Assembly (NCBI GenBank): GCA_025349905.2
Contig: MU625143.1
Location: 1 to 10,713 of the forward strand
Source: Blastocladiella britannica
Taxonomy: Eukaryota; Blastocladiomycota; Blastocladiomycetes; Blastocladiales; Blastocladiaceae
Reading direction: 5' to 3'
Length of the DNA: 10,713 nucleotides
The notes beneath the pieces are model-generated. The model had not been told where the DNA came from. It made no database searches and saw nothing but the letters and a program-made list of their open reading frames with translations. Position 1 is the stretch's first letter. Each line of letters begins with the position of its first letter. The position numbers were made by a program, and so were the translations under genes. Positions 6,447-10,713 of the stretch are shown here, piece after piece.

Positions 6447-8354
6447 ATGACGGTCACACACCGCAAAAACGACGGCTTGCGCTACCACTGCGACGTGTGC
6501 CGCACCGACGTTACCAACTTGCCCCGGATTCGCTGTGCCGAATGCGTCGATCTGGACCTATGCGTGGAGTGCTTTGCCCGCGGCGCCGTGCCCGACCGCG
6601 GCCCAAACACCCATGTCCCGACTCACGCGTACCGCGTCATGGACGTGCTCACGTTCCCGATCTTTGAGCACCACTGGTTTGCCGAAGAGGAGCTGCTGAT
6701 GCTCGAGGCGCTGGAAAAGTATGGCATGGGCGCCTGGCAAGACGTGGCCGATCATATCGGCACCAAGTCTCCGTCCGAGGTCGAGGAGCACTACTACCGG
6801 GTGTTTTTGAATTCGGCGCAGTGGCCTATGCCGGTACTTTCAAATATCACATTGCTTTTGGGTGTCCATTTTAATAACTTTATTATACAGGAACCTATCC
6901 AAGACTTTGTCCGCCAGCCGGTGCCTCCAAAGCACCATGATCCTGTATTACCAGGTACTTACATATATTTCTCATTATTTATGTTATACATCACTCACAC
7001 GAGAGCTATAGCACTGCAAGGAGCAGCGGGATCCAAGAAATTCAGCAAACCGATCCTCAAATCCAACCCAACCAACCACGAGGTGGCCGGATTCATGCCT
7101 GGCCGCAATGAGTGGGATACGGACTATCTCGATTTCCACATGCGCGACGAGGACTGCGTCAAGGAGCTCGAGTTCCTCGAAACCGACGCGCCCGAAGAAA
7201 CTGGTACCGTCTCTTTCTTATATTTCTCACCATTTTGGCTCATTTTATTGACAAACCACTGTACAGAGCTCAAGCTGGCCATGATGGAAATCTACAACGA
7301 CAAGCTCGAGCGCAAATACGACCGCAAGAAACTGATTTTCGATCGGGGTCTACATGAATTCAAGCAAGTCAAGGACTTTGAGGCCAAGAAACCGTCTGAC
7401 GAGCGCAAACTCTTGAATGAAATCAAAGTCTTTGCCAAGCTCATGTCCAGGCAAGACTACAATGATTTTGCCGAGGGCCTCTTGAGTACGGTTCATAGTC
7501 TTTTTGTCATTTTTTTGCAACATTCAACCCATAGTGCAACAACAGTCGAACACCAGCTCAAGGCCCGAATCAAGCGCCTGCAAGAGTACCGGCGCGTGGG
7601 CATTCGGACCTTCTCCGAGGCGCAGGTGTTTGAGCAATCCAAGGCATCGGCGGCACAAGCAGCGACCAAAGGCGCGGCGCCGGCGGTGCCTCGGCCCGTC
7701 CCGCTCCCCCCGCTGGTCCTGCACTTTGCGCCGCCGGCCCTGGCAGCGGCTGCAACCGGAGATGTACCGCCCTCCTTGTCCGCCGAGCCCGCCGCCAGCG
7801 CCCGTGCCAGCAGCAGCACATCCGATCTCATGACGGCAGTACCACCAGCCGCCACAACACCTGCAGCATCGGCAGCACCACCAGTGGCGCCGACCCCACC
7901 GCCGCCAACAACAGGCCGGCGCGCGGGTCTCCCCAAAGTCCCACTGGACATTTCCAACAGCGAAAATGTACACCTGCTGAATGACCGCGAGCAAGCGCTA
8001 TGCAGCACGCTCCGGTTCTTGCCCAAGGCGTACTTGGGACTCAAGGAACTGGTCCTGGGCGAGTACGTGCGCCGGGGACCGCTGGGCAAACGGCAGATCC
8101 GCGAAATGGCCCGCATCGATGTCAACAAGATGAGTATTCTGACCCAGTTCTGGATCGAGTCTGGGTGGCTCCAAGTCACGGTTGGCCGCAGCGCGCCGCC
8201 GCCACGGGGCGGTGGTGCAAGCCCCCGTGGTGGGGCTAGTGGGCGAGGCCGGCGCGGGAAAGCGGGCGGTGGTAGTGGTGGGCAAACGCGTGCGTCGGCT
8301 GCTGCTGCTGCTGGCTCTGCGGCGACGGCAAGGGCATCGCGAGACAGTGTATAA
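6447..8354 (+). CDS. ADA2: Ada2, transcriptional coactivator of SAGA/ADA complexes (four introns)
   Basis: Adaptor that binds and stimulates the Gcn5 histone acetyltransferase in the SAGA and ADA complexes. Exons are 6447-6833, 6891-6954, 7012-7203, 7267-7485 and 7546-8354, giving 556 residues. Domains: a ZZ zinc finger at about 12-62 with Cys pairs 15/18, 30/33, 39/42 and His56/His60; a SANT/Myb domain at about 77-121 (HWFAEEELLMLEALEKYG); the Ada2-specific middle region, including ELKLAMMEIYN and, across the last splice, EGLLIEHQLKARIKRLQEYR; an Ala/Pro-rich linker; and a SWIRM domain at about 416-497 ending in FWIESGWL. An Arg/Gly-rich tail (498-556) follows, which is not usual in Ada2. 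The introns (57, 57, 63 and 60 nt) start GTACTT, GTACTT, GTACCG and GTACGG. All are multiples of three without in-frame stops, so the unspliced frame is open for 654 codons from a GTG at 6390. The 3' site of intron 2 (CTATAG at 7011) is the least certain. Confidence 0.92.
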   Translation: MTVTHRKNDGLRYHCDVCRTDVTNLPRIRCAECVDLDLCVECFARGAVPDRGPNTHVPTHAYRVMDVLTFPIFEHHWFAEEELLMLEALEKYGMGAWQDVADHIGTKSPSEVEEHYYRVFLNSAQWPMPVLSNITLLLGVHFNNFIIQEPIQDFVRQPVPPKHHDPVLPGTYIYFSLFMLYITHTRAIALQGAAGSKKFSKPILKSNPTNHEVAGFMPGRNEWDTDYLDFHMRDEDCVKELEFLETDAPEETGTVSFLYFSPFWLILLTNHCTELKLAMMEIYNDKLERKYDRKKLIFDRGLHEFKQVKDFEAKKPSDERKLLNEIKVFAKLMSRQDYNDFAEGLLSTVHSLFVIFLQHSTHSATTVEHQLKARIKRLQEYRRVGIRTFSEAQVFEQSKASAAQAATKGAAPAVPRPVPLPPLVLHFAPPALAAAATGDVPPSLSAEPAASARASSSTSDLMTAVPPAATTPAASAAPPVAPTPPPPTTGRRAGLPKVPLDISNSENVHLLNDREQALCSTLRFLPKAYLGLKELVLGEYVRRGPLGKRQIREMARIDVNKMSILTQFWIESGWLQVTVGRSAPPPRGGGASPRGGASGRGRRGKAGGGSGGQTRASAAAAAGSAATARASRDSV

Positions 8355-8397
8355 AAAAAGCATACTTTTCTCATTTCATTTTACATACTTGGAAAAC
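8355..8397. terminator. 43-bp convergent 3' region between ADA2 and AIM24
   Basis: The ADA2 stop and the AIM24 stop face each other across 43 bp. The plus strand has an A-run (AAAAAAGC), then a T-rich stretch ending in TTTTACATAC. The minus strand gives ATGTAAAATGAAATGAG, a weak poly(A)-like element. The mRNA 3' ends probably overlap. Exact cleavage sites are not visible. Confidence 0.35.
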
Positions 8398-10116
8398 CTA
8401 CTTGCTGTCGGACTCGGCCGCGCCCGGGTACTTGAGCCCAAGCTTTTTGAACTGCGGGAACGACACTGGCTGGCGGATGCCCAGCGAAACGGCCGAGAGC
8501 GATCCAGCCAGCTTGCCCATGCTGGCGGCGAACGAGGAGGCGGTTGTCGCATTCGGATCAGGGGTCGTTGTTCCTGGCACCGCAGCCGATTGCTGCTTCT
8601 TTTCCTCTGCATTCACCGCCGAGATGCTGTCGTTGTGTTTGTCAGTCGTTTGGCAGTCTAGAGCATAAAGAAAGAGGTCGTACTTGCGAAGCAGGTCAAA
8701 CCGCGGCAACACGCGACTAGCAACGTAAAAATCGCCAGGCCCCGTCAACTCGACCACCTCGTCGAACGCCCCACCGAGCGCCCACGCACGGACCCGCGAC
8801 CGCGCCGTGGTCGCAAACACGCGCATCTCAGTCCATGCGTCGCGGGCCATTTCCGCCAGCACTTTCACGGTCTTTTGCACCGAGTTGCCCGTCAGCGGTG
8901 CGTCCGAAGCCGCCGGTTTAGCAGTGATCGTGGCGAGCGCGGCTGCATCCAAGGCCGGAACAGGGGCCGCGGCGGCGGCGGCGGATCCGACGATCGCGGG
9001 GTCGGCGACAAGGACCGGCGCGGGCGTTGGGGTCAGATCAATGCCGAATGACGACGACGAAGAAGATGAAGAGGAGGGCTTTTCGGGAGTCATGCCGGTG
9101 GTCCATGCGATCAGGTGCTTCGGCGCGACACAGTACTTTTCACCGGGGCCAAGGTGGATGCGGTACAGACCGCCGTACGTGGTGATCGCCAGCTGGCCAA
9201 GGCCCATAGCACGGTAGTGCACGAGTCCCGTGTCGGATTTCTTATAAAAATTGATGTGAGCGGTCGTCCTTGGGCAAAAGTAAACGAAAAGGTGTACCAA
9301 TGACAACGTCCCCAAACGCATGGCCAAGGACACGCCCGCCGTCGAAGCCAGATACGCATGCCGGCGGACAAAGTACTCTGTTGTTATCCCATGGATCAGG
9401 TCGAGTTGCACTTAACAACAAAAATGAGGAGACGAACCAATGCCGCCGTCAAGCTCCAACACCGCGACATCGCCAACATTCTTGGGCGCTATCAGCACTT
9501 CTCCCGGCCCCTGTGCCGACTGCTTCTGCGCGCCCTTCCACGGCACCGAGTACACCTGGAAAAACACCGGCCCACCCTGCACTTTCCGCAGTACCGCGCG
9601 CACGGGCCCACCAGTAGCCGCGACGGCCGACGACACGTTGATCGAGTGTCCGACACTGGATCCCGGGACCGCGTAGATTTTCGCGCCGGGCGGTAACGCT
9701 GCCACCACCATGGACCCAAGGCCGGCATCAATGACGCGGAACGATGCCGGGGCCGTAGGGACCGCCGGGTCAGTAGTCGAGGACGCGAGAGAAAGTTTTT
9801 CGGTTGCAGCTGCTGCTGCCGCCGACGCAAGTGGCGCGGACCGGCGGATCGCGTCGACAAAGCCCGCTCGAATCGCTTGGGCCGCGGCAGCGGCAGTGCG
9901 CACGGAAGATGAGGACAGGAGCGAGCCACCGCCACCACTGGGAGACGAGTCGGCCGAAGCCACCGGAACCACGCGTTGGGAGGGTGTGTCGTTCGACGGC
10001 GGCGGCGACGCCGAGAATGGCCGGACGTGACGACCAACAACAATAGTGCTGCTCAGCAATTGGCGTCCGCTGCTGGGTGCGATCCGGACCAGTGTGCGTG
10101 CATAGGTCCCAAGCAT
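8398..10116 (-). CDS. AIM24: AIM24-family mitochondrial protein (two introns)
   Basis: Aim24-type beta-rich protein. In yeast, Aim24 is an inner-membrane protein needed for normal respiratory complexes and MICOS integrity. Exons are 10116-9438, 9377-9298 and 9240-8398. Introns are 9437-9378 (60 nt, GTTCGT to ACAACAG) and 9297-9241 (57 nt, GTACAC to TATAAG). The product has 533 residues. The N-terminus (1-37) is Arg/Ser-rich, free of acidic residues and ends RPFSAS, a good mitochondrial presequence. The domain starts near 126 (FRVIDAGLGSMVVAALPPGAKI). VLRKVQGGPVFFQVY, GPGEVLIAPKNVGDVAVLEL, EYFVRRHAYLAST (across the splice), ITTYGGLYRIHL and the PGEKYCVAPKHLIAW block all match the family. A Ser9 tract and an Ala/Pro-rich insert interrupt the domain, and a Ser/Thr/Ala-rich tail follows it. 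Yeast Aim24 has about 394 residues. The ATG at 10116 has A at -3; an open extension up to 10287 lacks domain sense and is probably leader. Confidence 0.86.
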
Positions 10117-10305
10117 CTTGAATACGGTGGATAAAAAAAGGTTTTGAATATTTTGCACGCGAAACAAATTACAGGATTCGAAGAGGAAGGCGGAAATGCA
10201 GCGACCCCGGTTTGCGAGGTCGGCAAGCAGAAATGAAGAAGGAAAAACAGAAGATGAAAGATAAACAATGAGCAACACGCCCGTCACGTCGTCCGGTCGG
10301 ACAGT
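10117..10305 (-). other. Intergenic region: PHO84 3' end and AIM24 leader
   Basis: This 189-bp gap separates two tandem minus-strand genes. It is more AT-rich than the coding DNA. On the minus strand the last part before the AIM24 ATG holds a T-run (CCTTTTTTTATCC) and CCGTATTCAAG. The frame is open through this gap, continuous with AIM24, but its translation is hydrophobic and unlike the family. No RNA gene or clear promoter box was found. Confidence 0.35.
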
Positions 10306-10713
10306 TTAGGCAAGATCCTCGCCCTTGGTCTTGGGCGACAATGGCTCCGTCTCGACCGAGCCAAACTTGGAGACCACCTCCTCAGAGTAGAACAGATCGC
10401 CCAGCTCCTCGAGGGTCTTGCCCTTGGTCTCGGGCAGCAGGAAAGAGACGGCGGTGCCGGCAACCACGCACACCGAGAAAATGGCCAGCACAGTGACCAT
10501 GTGCTCGTTGTTGGCGCCGCGCATCTGGTCGAACCCAAAGGCTGCGGCAATCGCACCGGCCTTGCCAGCAGCGGCCGACAGACCGTGGCAGGTGGAGCGG
10601 AAGCGCGTCGGGAACAGCTCGGCGGGGATAATGAACGTGGTCGAGTTGGGGCCGTAGTTGAAGAAAAAGTTGGCGGCCACGTACAGCACAAAGAAACCGG
10701 TCGTGCCCTTGAG
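10306..10713 (-). CDS. PHO84: PHO84-like proton-coupled phosphate transporter, C-terminal part (5' end cut by window)
   Basis: Major facilitator permease of the phosphate:H+ symporter family (yeast Pho84, plant PHT1) in the plasma membrane. Only the last 135 residues are in the window; the frame is open to the edge. Visible are the end of one loop or helix (GTTGFFVLYVAANFFFNYG), then GPNSTTFIIPAELFPTRFRS and TCHGLSAAAGKAGAI, the signature of helices 11-12 in PHO84-type carriers, then a last membrane segment (VTVLAIFSVCVVAGTAVSFLLPETKG). LPETKGKTLEELGDLF is the typical end of the sugar/phosphate MFS core. A short hydrophilic cytosolic tail follows. The Phe/Pro/Thr pattern ELFPTRFRSTCHG is more specific to phosphate carriers than to sugar carriers. 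Upstream introns cannot be assessed. Confidence 0.87.
   Translation of the reverse strand, partial: LKGTTGFFVLYVAANFFFNYGPNSTTFIIPAELFPTRFRSTCHGLSAAAGKAGAIAAAFGFDQMRGANNEHMVTVLAIFSVCVVAGTAVSFLLPETKGKTLEELGDLFYSEEVVSKFGSVETEPLSPKTKGEDLA

Noticed and set aside
8303..8320. CTG triplet run near the ADA2 3' end as a possible expandable repeat
   Set aside because: There are only about five perfect units, and it codes for an Ala run within the RGG-like tail.
7493..8374. Minus-strand ORF of 293 codons opposite the ADA2 3' half
   Set aside because: It lies antisense to the recognisable SWIRM domain, is Ala/Arg/Gly-biased without family features, and is explained by GC-rich codon use in ADA2.
8660..8685. 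Intron-like string in AIM24 on the minus strand, starting GTACGACC and ending CTCTAG
   Set aside because: It would be only 26 nt, half the length of any other intron here, and the frame reads through sensibly without removing it.
10117..10287. In-frame N-terminal extension of AIM24 by 57 codons
   Set aside because: The extension is hydrophobic and Cys-rich, would bury the good mitochondrial presequence starting at 10116, and lies in AT-rich intergenic DNA.

Overview
This window looks like a gene-dense nuclear segment from a eukaryote, most likely a fungus, and perhaps an early-diverging GC-rich lineage of the Blastocladiomycota or chytrid type (the lineage is a guess). It holds eight protein genes in about 10.7 kb. 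Thirteen spliceosomal introns of 52-69 nt can be placed because the encoded families are recognisable on both sides of each one. Start codons mostly sit in A-rich leaders. The gene set fits a fungus: a PHO84-type phosphate permease, a ZZ-SANT-SWIRM Ada2, Aim24, Pex11, Dph2, RCC1/Prp20 and a mitochondrial bL28. I saw no RNA gene, CRISPR array, transposon or operon.

Layout, left to right. A 3' flank with a short TGTGGAA repeat (1-115). PEX11 on minus (116-1035). A PTAR1-like prenyltransferase alpha-repeat protein on minus (1126-2024). RCC1 on plus (2070-4140), 45 bp from PTAR1 start to start. DPH2 on minus (4183-5808), tail to tail with RCC1. Mitochondrial bL28 on plus (5861-6316), 52 bp from DPH2 start to start. 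ADA2 on plus (6447-8354). AIM24 on minus (8398-10116), tail to tail with ADA2. The 3' end of a PHO84-like phosphate transporter on minus (10306 to the window edge). Only two intergenic gaps exceed 100 bp (6317-6446 and 10117-10305), and no stretch over 300 bp lacks a gene.

The genes do not form a pathway. They are housekeeping genes of the peroxisome (PEX11), mitochondrion (bL28m, AIM24), nucleus (RCC1, ADA2), translation factor modification (DPH2), membrane trafficking or prenylation (PTAR1) and nutrient uptake (PHO84). Their arrangement in divergent and convergent pairs suggests shared promoters and overlapping 3' ends.

The most unusual signal is in the splicing code. All thirteen inferred 5' splice sites have a pyrimidine at intron position +4, and eleven have C, where A is normal. 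One DPH2 intron appears to be GC-AG. All four ADA2 introns are multiples of three and free of stops, so the unspliced message stays open. No obviously new multi-gene system was found. Gene models are read by eye from the sequence and family knowledge; no search or alignment was run.
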